From Bipolaris cookei (Eukaryota > Ascomycota > Dothideomycetes > Pleosporales > Pleosporaceae), in NCBI GenBank assembly GCA_002286855.1, contig NRSV01000007.1, positions 569,277-633,276 on the forward strand: DNA of 64,000 nt. The letters run 5' to 3'. The notes under the pieces are model-generated. The model had not been told where the DNA came from. It did no database searches and worked only from the letters and a program-made list of their open reading frames with translations. A program made the translations under genes and the position numbers. Shown here in pieces: positions 34,047-44,534 of the stretch. Numbering within the stretch: position 1 is the first letter of the stretch; each line of letters starts with the position of its first letter.

Positions 34047-34819
34047 TGTGTTGTTGCTTTTGTTCGCTTCGCTGCTGATTGTGGCAGACTATCAACTCAT
34101 ATGTATATGTAGTCGAGAGTTAGGCGCTGGGTGCCATAGTAGGTCGCGCGTCAACGTCAAAAATGCGATGGCGGGAAGCTGCAATACTACTACCGCTGCG
34201 GCCCCCATTGAGTCTGGCGCTTGCATGGTCGATTTGGGGGCCAGGCTGAACTTCGGACACACTTCTTCCTAGGTGCGGAGGCATAACGAAGGATCATCTG
34301 TAGCGTCGAGTATTGCACATCAACATGCTGCAACGTCAGATGTCTAGAGTGTGAGCGGGAGCTGTCAGATTCCATGTCTAGGAGCGGGGAAATGTCCGCC
34401 GAATCCAACAGCAGCCCGCCCTGCTTTCCTTAACGATTCCATCATGCGTCATAGCGTCGGTAGTAGTAAGGAAAATTTAAAGAAAATTGATAACACAAGA
34501 TGACTTCTGTTGAGCTGCTCCGACATGTGCCGAACCCAGCATAACTATGAGTAAAGACGTGGGTCTCAACTCACCGCTTCAGCTACCTATTTCGCCGTCA
34601 CTCGGTACAAGCTGGCGCACGTTCGCTACACCATTTCTAAGGCCTAGTGATGGCTGGCTCTATCGACGCGCTAATTGGTGGTTTTCGATGATAGTGGTGA
34701 AAGTGCCCTTCTGCGAAACGCCACGCTGACTAGAAGTTTGATCCTAGCTGTTGCGGACACGCGGTCTATCAGCTCAGTTAAAGCTGAAGTGATATCCCTG
34801 CCAAACATGGCACCCCCTT
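34047..34819. other. intergenic, 0.77 kb, divergent promoters
   Basis: Upstream region for annexin (-) and the F-box-like gene (+). No gene supported; an ORF at 34547-34729 is not protein-like. Confidence 0.45.
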
Positions 34820-35752
34820 TTGCATCCTATTACCACACATACCATGGCTACCATTGCGCTCCCAGAAAACCTCCAGCCCCAATCAGCCCTCGTTCAACTA
34901 CCGTCTGAAATTAAGCACATCGTTTTCTGCCTTTGCCTCGTCAGCGGTACTCCAATTTCCAACCCACAGATTGCTTGCTATAGCAAGGAACGGCAGAAAG
35001 GACCGGTCGACAATAGCCTCTCGAGGGTTTCTCTCCTTCAAACATGCCGCAGGATATATCATGAAATCGATCGTCGACCACTGTTTGCGCAAAACACCTT
35101 CCGTTTCTCAAGTCTCGATACGATGCGGACATTCCTTCAAGCACTGCCGGCCAGCTATAGCAAGCGCATCCAAGACATCGAAATTGATTTGCGGAAACTA
35201 AACTCTGATCACCCCTATCTCACGCGTGAGTGGTTGCAGTATCTAGCGTGGACTCAGGACGACCACAAATCGTCCCTGCGTATGGATACAGGCGGCTTAA
35301 AGTGTCTCCGACTGAATCTCGAGGCATGGCCTGTAATTCCAATGTACCGATGCGAACTTTGGAACGTCCTTCGAAATATTCTGCGGGGATTTGCGGATAT
35401 TGAGAGAATCGTTGTCACCGGAACAAGCAGAGGTAAAACGATGGCTCAAAAGGCACCGTGGTCGCCAGTCCATTTTGTAGGCGGCGACAATGTAGGCTCG
35501 GATGACCTGGTATCTCGAATGAGTAACTGCATAGTGGCGAGACTCGGTGAACACAAGGTGATTAAATGGCTGAGGAAGGACAACAAACTTCAATTGGAAG
35601 TCTCGTCAATAGTCCCTGCAGGCGAAAATACAGGTGCACGACTGACTGGGTCCGACACTTGGCCACTGAACGGAGTCTGTACTGTTTCTACTTACGAGCA
35701 GTACCACCTTGACAGCAAGAGTCCAGAACTCAATCCCAATGTCGGCGGATGA
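34820..35752 (+). CDS. F-box-like hypothetical protein
   Basis: Intronless. 310 aa from 34820, or 302 aa from the second ATG at 34844 (MATIALPENLQPQ), which has the better context. Residues 18-75 resemble the F-box-like start common in Dothideomycetes (LVQLPSEIKHIVFCLCLVSG, then LLQTCRRIYHEIDRRPLFAQNTF): a Leu-Pro-x-Glu-Ile helix, later a conserved Cys-Arg-x-Ile-Tyr-x-E-x-x-x-x-L-Y/F pattern. Such proteins form a large, poorly characterised group possibly linked to SCF ubiquitin ligases; no leucine-rich repeat or WD domain is visible. The middle (LRLNLEAWPVIPMYRCELW) is the usual scoring region of this group. The last 23 bases overlap the 3' end of GPI2 on the opposite strand. Confidence 0.7.
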   Translation: MHPITTHTMATIALPENLQPQSALVQLPSEIKHIVFCLCLVSGTPISNPQIACYSKERQKGPVDNSLSRVSLLQTCRRIYHEIDRRPLFAQNTFRFSSLDTMRTFLQALPASYSKRIQDIEIDLRKLNSDHPYLTREWLQYLAWTQDDHKSSLRMDTGGLKCLRLNLEAWPVIPMYRCELWNVLRNILRGFADIERIVVTGTSRGKTMAQKAPWSPVHFVGGDNVGSDDLVSRMSNCIVARLGEHKVIKWLRKDNKLQLEVSSIVPAGENTGARLTGSDTWPLNGVCTVSTYEQYHLDSKSPELNPNVGG

Positions 35753-36884
35753 TGGGCCTGGCGGGATCCCAAGGGCCATGAATCTCGTTCTTGTACTTTT
35801 GCAGACCTATCAACCACCAACTACAGACTCCCATGCTGAGGAGTGTGAGAATCCCCCCCAGAATGGCGCCGGCTATGAATGTGGCGCGGCCGTTCCCTGT
35901 CAGAGTAACAAAAAGACTGCCCCATGCGCATGTTACCAGGGTGACGGTAAGCGTGAGATGGCCCCATGGTGACCTAGCACGCAGTTGGCGACGGAATATT
36001 GGGAAGAGACCGAATACCTCAATGGAGAATAGGGTCAACGAGAAGACATGAGTGGTAGATGGCAGACGCGAAGCAAGCACCGCCGATGCCATCATTGCTG
36101 AATTTGTGGATATCGAAGCTGGTAGTCTAGAAGCTGCAAATTAGCTGTTGAAATGGCGGACTGGTATGATGTTCATACTGCGCATCTGTGCCCGCGCTGT
36201 AATCAAAGAATGCAACGTTCATCATCAGTAGCCACGCGCTTATGGCCCATATTGAATCACTCGTTGTAGAGCGAGTGAGCGACTTGAGAATTGGGCTGAG
36301 CCCAAGTAAAGCCGCATAGATGAGTATGGCGGATTTGGCAGTTGCCAGACGCTGCTTGGCCCTGGGCGAAAGGGTTTGTGAGGCTTGTGGCACGACCTCG
36401 TCTGTCTCCGACGTAGGCGTCAAAGGCACACTGGCAACCGTCTTGAACTCCTGGCCCATCCAGTGATCCCACAAGACCCAGGCCAGTACTGTACACATAC
36501 TGGCCCATCCAACTACTGCGACAGGCGACACTCTACCGTGAATGATGGCTACGAAGCAACAGCAAAAGATGATGACAGAAGCAAGATGCTGCACGATGAC
36601 GGTTGCATCGGACATGAGCGACCAGAACTCATAGGGCTGCAACCTGGGATTTCGCTGCAGGTGGTCAAGAAATGTGGCCTCATCTGTGTAATTGTCGGGG
36701 ACTGTACATGTGAGAAGACGTATACTGCTGCAGTCTGATGCGACTCACAGGGTTGCTTGAACCACAGAAGCTTCTTGTAGTGGCCCTTTGGTTGGCGACT
36801 TGACATGCGCGACCCACCCTTCCTCTTCCTTGCAGGCCCTACAAATGACGCACCGGTTGGGTCCAGCAGCCTGTTTGCACTCAT
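35730..36884 (-). CDS. GPI2: GPI-GlcNAc transferase subunit GPI2 (PIG-C)
   Basis: Minus-strand exons 36749-36884, 36179-36701 and 35730-36126 give 351 aa. It is a multi-pass ER membrane subunit of the GPI-N-acetylglucosaminyltransferase complex, which starts GPI-anchor synthesis. The N-terminal block KKLLWFKQPFPDNYTDEATF is split by intron 1 after KQP and is diagnostic (family pattern KKxLWxKQPYPDNYxDxxFL), followed by LQPYEFWSLMSDATVIVQHL. The C-terminal part has SAMMASAVLASRLPSTTHVF and FSIEVFGLFPIFRR, again typical. I count about eight hydrophobic helices. Start MSANRLLDPTG was chosen over an upstream in-frame ATG at 36917. The gene overlaps the F-box-like gene tail to tail by 23 bp and lies 165 bp downstream of carRA on the same strand. 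Confidence 0.94.
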
Positions 36885-37049
36885 GTCATGGAATGGGAAC
36901 TTGATTAACACGAGCACGAGTGTGGTTGGGGAACCACTGCAAAGGATGAATTGTCATAATAGTCAATGACACGACGCTAGACTAAACGAGGCATGGCTAT
37001 CTCCGAGATTAGCCCCGCAAGCTGAGCGCACCTCACAAAACATATAGTA

Positions 37050-38963
37050 TCATTTGCGATTAAGTGTCGTCCAAGCGACAATGATCCTCCTCAACTTGGG
37101 CACAGTAGCACGCCCAGCCTTTACTTTGTAATTTTCTTGACCCAAAACCCTTCCGATTTCCATGTAACTCTCCACTGCGACCCGAATGGGACCTCTGGCG
37201 TCAATTGGCAGACGCTCGATGGCGTCCTTGGTCGTCTCATAGAGCGAAAACGCATCCTTCAAAAGCCGTTTGCGGAGTGTCTCGACCTGCGCTTGATTCG
37301 GCCTCTTCAAGACATCCTCATAGCTCAGTCCCATGTCGGAAAGCCACTTCAAAGGAAGATATACACGGCCAATCTTAGCGTCTACTTCAATGTCTCGCGA
37401 AATGTTGACATATTGTAATGCCACACCCATGTTGTTACCAGCAGCGACAATGGCACGCTGCTCCTCGGCGGGTAGAATGCTAGGATACCAGTAGAAGATG
37501 AGTTCAATACACATCTGTGCAACAGTGCCTGCGACTCGCTCCGCGTACAACTGCAAGTCTTGGGTGGTTTCTATTAGAGGTGCTTTGTCGAAACCAAGAT
37601 CCATCTCAAATCCCCGGAGAAGATCTTCCAGTGGCTGGTGCGAGAGTTTAGATGTGGGGAGTTGAAGGAGCGCAGACTGGGTGTCAAGTGGGAAATCCTC
37701 GCATATTTGGGCATGCACAGCAGTACGCGCAACTTTGTCGCTGTACACATTGTTCAGGAACTTGCGTAGTTTCGCTATCCACACCTTGGCCTCCTCAGCG
37801 TCAGAAGCGTTGTCCACCAAATCATCAGCTACGCGACAGAAGGAGTAGAGTAGGAGCAGATCCGCCCGCAAAGGTCCAGGGAACGTTGCGGACGCAAGAT
37901 AGAAACTGCGACTTTTGCGCTTCAGACGACGCACAGCCTCATCAAGACCCTGGAGCCGCTCAGCGTCGTACTTGGAACTGGGCGTAAGAAGGGCGCGCAT
38001 CAAGAGAAGCGGTGATGGCAGCAGTGAGGGGTCCGCGAACAGCCCCGGGAAGGTGTACAGCACAGCTAGAGCATTGTCAAACGCCAATTGACCACACACT
38101 ATCAGCACATTAGTAACAAAGAAGAATAGAGCCTCCTCTATTTCCAAGCCGTCCCACAAATGTGCTCCGTACTTTGTCCCCACATTTATTACCCAGGTGC
38201 CTCTACGTAGTGCCAGCGTGTCGACAATCCAGAGATAGAGGGTCGGGAGGAGGATTGGTAGCGCTGTGTTGGTCAATGGCAGCGCCAGGATGAACTGGTA
38301 TGCAAGACTCCTGCTTGGGGTTAGTGCCAGATCAAGGGCCCGCTAGGATCGGCATACCATAGTAGCAGAAGAAAAGGGCCAGCCCAGATCAAGATGAGGC
38401 CAGTATATGTCCCTTCGCCGCCGCTCCGAACACACTGCCATCCCCATGCGATCATGCCCAGCAAGAACAGTTGGCTGGTAAGCTTTGCGAACCGCCATGG
38501 ATTACGGGATGCACCCGATTCGATCTGTAGATACACAGGCTGGAAATTGAGTCTGCTGAGGAGCAGATAGAGCAGTGAGGTGTTGTATGTCTGCACGACA
38601 AAGAAGAAGACCTCCTCCAGTGGGATATCATATAGTTTTGGACCGATGATGACATGGCCGGGGTAGCTCCATATGCCGGTGCGGATAAGGTACGAGTCCC
38701 ATGGTATAGTCGAGGTGACAGCGACCTGAGCTATCAGCACCTGCGTGGTGGGGGTGCGCCTGGGATGGCGATTGTACATACGAATATCAGATAAAAGACC
38801 TTGTACGCGTCGAGCCTGGTGAAGAAGGGGCGATAGAGCCAGGTGAGCAGCACGGCCGGAGGGATCGTGTACTTGAAATGACTAGCCGTGACTGTCAGTC
38901 ATGTTGTTTGCATTTCGCAACCAGAGGGCGCGTCACATACACCAGTGCGTAGTCAAAGCCCAT
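37050..38963 (-). CDS. carRA: Bifunctional lycopene cyclase / phytoene synthase
   Basis: Minus-strand exons 38941-38963, 38782-38881, 38358-38725 and 37050-38310 give 583 aa, near the length of Neurospora AL-2 and Fusarium CarRA. The N-terminal half is the membrane lycopene cyclase, two CarR repeats: HFKYTIPPAVLLTWLYRP, STIPWDSYLIRTGIWSYP with LEEVFFFVVQT, and later IEEALFFFVTNVL. The C-terminal half is phytoene synthase: SRSFYLASATFPG, the first Asp-rich motif RVADDLVDNASD, and the second NISRDIEVDAKIGRVYLP. The enzyme condenses two GGPP into phytoene and later cyclises lycopene ends to beta-carotene. It is divergent from carX across 518 bp. The first exon has only 23 nt (MGFDYALV). Confidence 0.97.
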
Positions 38964-39481
38964 GATGAAACCGTGGAGCAGGAAGAGACGGCCAGCAAGA
39001 GGTACAGTTGGCGTCACTCGTAGACCCAATGCAAGGGAACAATCTAGGTGTAAGCCGCGGCGGACATGCTGCAGACACTGGATGTTGCAGACGCTCCATA
39101 GCGCCAAATCGCAAATTCCATGCCGCCCCCGAAGTCAACCACCAGCAGTGCAGGAAGCACGTAGCCCAAAACGGGCTAGCCTCCCGTGCAAGCTTCAACA
39201 TGACATCACCACCGACCACCCGCCATCTCTTCAACAGCACCGGTTTTCCCACCTGCCAACCCGCCCATCCCGGCTCTGACAGGTACTTACATCATGCTAC
39301 CCACTCGCGCTCCTCACTCCACCCCGCTGCCCAGCCAGGGGTTGTTTCTGCTTCCGCGGCGTGACATGGCCAGACATGTGAATGTCCGCCCTGCTGTATA
39401 CAAGGACGTTGACCATCGACTCTGCTCTGCACAATCCCCACCACGCGGCCGCTCAATGCTGCCAAGATAATCACTGTCGCC
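38964..39481. promoter_or_regulatory. carRA-carX divergent promoter
   Basis: 518 bp between the start codons of two consecutive carotenoid-pathway genes on opposite strands, so coordinated control from shared sites is likely. It is C-rich toward carX. I could not identify a clear white-collar light-response element by eye. Confidence 0.5.
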
Positions 39482-41665
39482 ATGTCCAAGCCTGGACCGT
39501 CCAACAAGCCCACCAACCGACATCCGTATGTTGGCCCCGTCGCGCCATGCTCGTCCAGCTCTGTCTAACCTCGTGCCAGATACCTGTCCGGCAACTTTGC
39601 GCCTGTCACCAAATCATGGCCACCCACACCCGTCTCATGGACGGGACGTATTCCGGAAGAACTGCTCGGGGGAATGTACGTTCGCAATGGCGGAAACCCT
39701 GTGGCCAATGCCGACCTGGGGCGTGAAGCGCATTGGTTCGACGGCGATGGTATGCTCTCGGGAGTCTGGTTTAGTCGTTCGCCAGTGGACCCAACCAAGC
39801 CCATTGTCAACTTTGTCAACCGGTTCATTCTCACGGACGTCTACCTCACCGCCGTCCAGAATCCAGCACTACGTACGCCGATATTGCCGAGTATTGCGAC
39901 CCTGGTCAACCCCGCATCCAGCCTTCTGTGGATTCTCTGGCGGATATTTCGCACTGTCCTTGTCGTGCTATGGACCCACATCTCTGGGTCGGCCAGCGCC
40001 ATCAAGCGAATCAGTGTTGCAAACACGAGCATATTGTACCATGACGGACGTGCTCTGGCAACCTGCGAGAGCGGGCCACCAATGCGCATCACATTACCAG
40101 GTCTGGAGACTGTGGGCTGGTTCAATGGAAACATTGCCGAGGGCGAACTCGCCTTGGAAGATGACGGCCACAAAAATTGCAACAAGAAGCATGAAGCGTT
40201 TGGCAGCACGGGCTTGCTCAGCTGGATGAGAGAATGGACTACTGGTCACCCAAAAGTGGACAAAGTGACAGACGAGCTGGTTCTCTTTCACTGCAACTTC
40301 GTAGCGCCTTACGTCCACTACTCATTGCTTCCAGCGGAGGGCTCTTCTCCAAGCCAGACTGATTCCGAAGCAAAAGCCATCGTCAACGCCCCAGTTCCTG
40401 GGTGCTCCGGCGGACGGCTGATGCATGACTTTGGGGTCGCGAGACATCACACTGTTATTCTCGATATGCCGCTCTCCCTAACTCCCCTCAATCTGGCAAA
40501 AAACAAGCCCGTAGTCGTGTATGAACCCGAGAAGTCGGCTCGATTCGGCGTGTTTCCTCGTCGGCATCCCGAGTTGATTCGTTGGTTTGAAACAGAAGGC
40601 TGTTGTATTCTCCATACAGCCAATACCTGGGATGAGTATGACAGCAACAACGAGGTGGCAGCCGTCAACTTGCTTGCCTGTCGCCTGACTTCAGCATCTC
40701 TGGTCTTCAGTGCCGGCAACATTGAGCCGCCGCCGCATCCAAAACATAAGGAGAAATCAAAAAGCAAGCCAATGTCTTTCTTTGCAAAATACGACGACGA
40801 CGAAAATGACAAAGACCCTGAAAAGTCTTTCATCAAGGAATCGACTCCCTTACTAGGGCCAGGTGCATCAATGTTTGGCCCGGGTTCTTCATCAATGGCT
40901 TCCAACATACCAATTTCCTACGACGATGAGGAACAGTGCCGCCTATACTATTACCGCTTCTCGCTGGAATCTGCCTCTAAGAATACCATTACTCACCAGT
41001 TTGCACTATCAGTAATCCCGTTTGAGTTCCCTACAGTATCTCCAGCCACAGAGATGGTACGCGCACGCTACGTGTATGGGTGTAGCACGTCGGACGAGTC
41101 ATTTGGTGCTGCTTTGGGCAAGGCTACGAAGATTGACGTGTTGGTGAGAATGGACGTCCAAAGTCTCCTGACCCGTGCCCAGCACGCCGCCCCGGAATCG
41201 ATTACCGGATGTGTAGACAATCGATCAATCGACAAAATTCTTGCATCAGCCGATCCCAAGGACCCGATCAAGGCATTTCGACTGCCCCCGCAGCACTTTG
41301 GCCAAGAAGCCAAGTTTGTACCCCGCAAGGCATCGACAAAGGCAGTTGTAGATGACTCAGACTCTAATGAATTGGACGGGTATCTCCTCTTCTATGTGTT
41401 TAATGAAGATCAGCTGGACGAAAAAGGAGAGTGCAGACCAGATGCCATCAGCGAGCTATGGGTTTTGGATGCCAGGGACATGCAGACAGTTGTTTGCAAA
41501 GTTCAGCTTGGAACGAGGATACCCTATGGTCTGCATGGCAACTGGTTCACCGAAGAAGACATTGCAAAGCAGCGCCAAGTTGAAAAGCTCAGGTGCGAGA
41601 CAGAAATCATTTGTGATACCCAATGGAGTCACTTGCAGAAGGCTCTTGTTAGTTACCTTGGCTAG
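39482..41665 (+). CDS. carX: Carotenoid oxygenase (retinal-forming, CarX-like)
   Basis: Exons 39482-39525 and 39580-41665 give 709 aa. RPE65/CCD-family beta-propeller enzyme. Visible motifs: MYVRNGGNPVANADLGREAH, HWFDGDGMLSGV, and the four iron-ligand His positions expected in GHPKVDKVTDEL, RLMHDFGVARHH, CCILHTANTWDEYD and YGLHGNWFTEED. In Fusarium the cluster-linked CarX splits beta-carotene at the 15,15' bond into two retinal molecules; the same reaction is inferred from position and similarity. The torulene-cleaving CarT/CAO-2 is the main alternative, but that gene normally lies outside the cluster. An acidic low-complexity insert (about residues 365-430) is longer than in the core fold. 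No membrane segment except a hydrophobic patch near residue 125. Confidence 0.93.
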
Positions 41666-42944
41666 TCAGGTGAGGGATTGAGTTTATTTCAGTGCTCAGG
41701 CAATCATACATATGTACATACATGCATACATACATAGGTTAGAGACGTGCGCGACTAGCAGCGCCAGCCTAGTTGCGAGCATGTCAAGCTAATGTCTAAT
41801 TCCATCTTGGTCAACGGATTGTTTGCTTTGAATGTGTATAGTTACAAAGTACGGTGTAGTAAAATGTACATGTACATGAAGACTGTGTTTCTGATCGATC
41901 GTGGGGAGACATTTGCAGGGCTGAGGTGGCACATGGCCAGTAACATCAGCCTTGCATAGCAATTGTGTATGTGTGTAAATCTCTGACAGGGCAGTCCAAC
42001 CCGTCGATCTCCCGGCGGGAATAGTAGCCAGACCAATGTAGTCCCACTGGTTCTGCCAGCCCTGGTCGTGGTGGTTGAGATGGGCGGGACGAATCGATGC
42101 AGGTGACGTAAATCTCATCTCAAAGTGACTAACGGATATCTACGTCTGGCCGACGTCGATGTCAAAGTAAGCTCGTGAGATCAGCACTATAAAGCTTAAA
42201 AATGGGTGGCATGACGGTCGAAAGTGGGGTTGGCGCAATGCGGAAGCGTCGGACGCTAGCAGTCATACCACGACGTTAATCGCCCTCAGTATGACCGAAA
42301 ATAACGCCGCTCTAGCCATTCAAGCAGCCGTCCGCGGGCCATGAATGCCACGGCCAAGTCGTCAAAACACTCTCAGCTTTCGCCCATCGCCTATCTCTTC
42401 CTTGCCCCTCGAGGTCACCGCGACGTTGATCTCTGCACCCAAGCACGGCACAATGGCCAGCGAACCACTCAAACCATAGCTATCAAAGCGGGGGACGCTA
42501 CAGCTAAGTCCCCATAAAAATTCCCGCAGTTGACGAGATCACCCAGCGTTGCAGCTTTCTGCCGCCCTCGCCCTGCTGCTCTAGGCTGGCCCGTTAGTCA
42601 GCGCTGCTATTGGAGGAGCACTGACATGAAGGTGTAATGCGACCAGTTCTAGGTGCTGCAATGTCGTCATGGACAACGAAGAAAAAAACGTCTGCGGATC
42701 GCAGCAATGACGGACTGACGGCATGACGGACTGACGGCATGACGGGATGATGGCATGGCAGATATGGGCGGACATGGTCAGACAACAAGAGATATAGTTC
42801 GAGGGTCGCGCCTTGGTAAGGGATTGCTTGATTATCCTCCAGAGTTTAATAAAGTCTCTTGGTATCAGAACCAAATACAAAAAATAAAGACGATTGCAAA
42901 AAGCTGCCTCTTGTGTGCTTGCAAGACATTATACTTTTTTCACA
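41666..42944. promoter_or_regulatory. carX-carO intergenic region, 1.28 kb
   Basis: No gene supported. It contains a CATA microsatellite just after carX (about 41704-41737), a GATCGATC at 41893-41900, and a 16-bp tandem repeat at 42707-42745, about 200 bp before the opsin start. It should hold the carO promoter. GATC/CGAT-containing sites are bound by white-collar-type regulators in Neurospora; one copy here is weak evidence. Confidence 0.4.
42707..42745 (+). repeat. 16-bp tandem repeat upstream of carO
   Basis: Two perfect copies of ATGACGGACTGACGGC (42707-42722, 42723-42738) and a partial third (ATGACGG, 42739-42745), followed by a related GATGATGGCATGG. It lies about 200 bp upstream of the opsin start codon and contains repeated TGACGG cores. 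Confidence 0.85.
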
Positions 42945-44114
42945 ATGCAGCTTGAACGCAGAAACGATGTGTTCAAACACAATGGTATGTAGACATACCA
43001 TTTCGCACTCGCCGCCCCCATTTGTCTCTCATAGCTTTGCAATGCCATTGCAGATAAACAAAAAAGTAACATCTTTGTCCTAACAAATTGTCTTAGGCAA
43101 CACGGTCAACGGCCGCACCGCAGATATTGGCCTGACCACCCATGGCTCCAACTTCTACTTTTCTATCTGTGCCGTCATGGCTCTGTCTGGCTTCATCTTC
43201 GCAGCCATGTCGTACCGCATTGAGCGCCGCAACCGCCTCTTCCACTACATCACCTGCGGTGTCGTCTTTGTTGCTGCCATTGCTTACTTCACCATGGGCG
43301 CCAATCTCGGCTTCACGCCTATCGAGGTCGAGTTCCGCCGCAGCGACCCAGTCGTTCGTGGTACCTACCGCGCCATCTACTATGCTCGTTACGTGGACTG
43401 GTTCATCACTACACCTCTGCTTCTCATGGACTTGCTGCTTACCGCTGGTATGCCATGGCCCACCATTCTCTGGGTCATTTTCGTCGACGAAATCATGATC
43501 GTTACTGGCCTGATAGGCGCTCTCATCCAGAGCATCTATAAGTGGCCATTCTTTGTCTTTGGTAAGAATTATATCATTCTCCCTTCGATAGCAAGTCATA
43601 TGATTTACTAACGCAAGATGCCTAGGCTGCATCGCTCTCTTCTACATCGTCTTCCAGCTCACCTGGGAAGCCCGTATCCACTCCAAGACCTTTGGCCGTG
43701 ACGTTGAGCGCACCTTTTTAATGTGCGGCTCTCTAACCGCATTCCTCTGGATCCTGTACCCCATTGCCTGGGGCCTCAGTGAGGGCGGGTACGTTCCCTT
43801 ATCTACCATTCCCACCCTCCCCCCATCAAATCCATTCCTACTAACCCAATCTCAATAGAAACGTCATCGCCCCCGACAGTGAAGCTGTCTTCTACGGCGT
43901 CCTCGACTTCCTCGCTAAGCCCGTCTTCGGCGCCCTCCTCCTCTGGGGCCACCGCAACATCGATCCCGCTCGCCTCGGCCTCCAAATCAGAGATTACAAC
44001 GACGACACTATGCTCCAGGAGAAGCGTGCCAAGGACGCTGCTGCTCACAATGGCCAGAACGTTGTTAACCCGCCTCATGACGGCCCGGCGCCCGCTACTA
44101 CTACTACTGTTTAA
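42945..44114 (+). CDS. carO: Opsin, microbial (type I) rhodopsin, CarO-like
   Basis: Four exons (42945-42984, 43097-43561, 43626-43788, 43859-44114) give 307 aa. The 13-codon first exon (MQLERRNDVFKHN) was found by matching CarO N-termini and joins in frame to GNTVNGRTADIGLTTHGSNF. Seven helices are evident. Key residues aligned to bacteriorhodopsin: proton acceptor D85 and donor D96 are both Asp in ARYVDWFITTPLLLMDLLLTA (11 apart), and helix G is LDFLAKPVFGALLLWG with D212 and the retinal Lys K216 conserved four apart. With both carboxylates kept, light-driven proton pumping as for Leptosphaeria rhodopsin and Fusarium CarO is expected. The C-terminus is hydrophilic. It lies between carX, which should supply retinal, and carB. 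Confidence 0.96.
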
Positions 44115-44534
44115 GAGAGAGAGAGAACTTGCGCTTTGCGATGGCGAAGATACCCCCTGTATTGTGCTTGGTGTGCGCGATAGAGTATGTATGTTGTTTT
44201 TCTTGTGTTGTTTGAGGATGATGCTAGTAATGTGTTGATGGTGGGGGAGGTAATGTTAATGTGATGGTGGGTATGTGCATATCTCGAGGGATGCTGGTGG
44301 AAAGGGGAGTGGGAATGTGTGTGAGCTAGGATTTTACGATACCATTAAGAATTTCTTAATCAATCAACCAGTCGTTACAACATACACTTGTCTATACCTT
44401 TGATTAGTGCCTTGTTGTCATGTGATTAGTGTACTCGAAAAATAGCCATGTGATATATGAGGTGCATAGAACATGTACAAACATTATCTACTCCAATACG
44501 GGCCTACTCAACAAACCATAAATACAACCCCCGT
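44115..44534. other. carO-carB convergent 3' spacer
   Basis: 420 bp holding the 3' ends of carO (+) and carB (-). It begins with a GA dinucleotide run and is otherwise AT-rich. Nothing else seen. Confidence 0.5.

Noticed and set aside
39528..40229. Alternative start frame for carX
   Set aside because: Different frame from the carotenoid oxygenase motifs; the real gene begins at 39482 with a short first exon.
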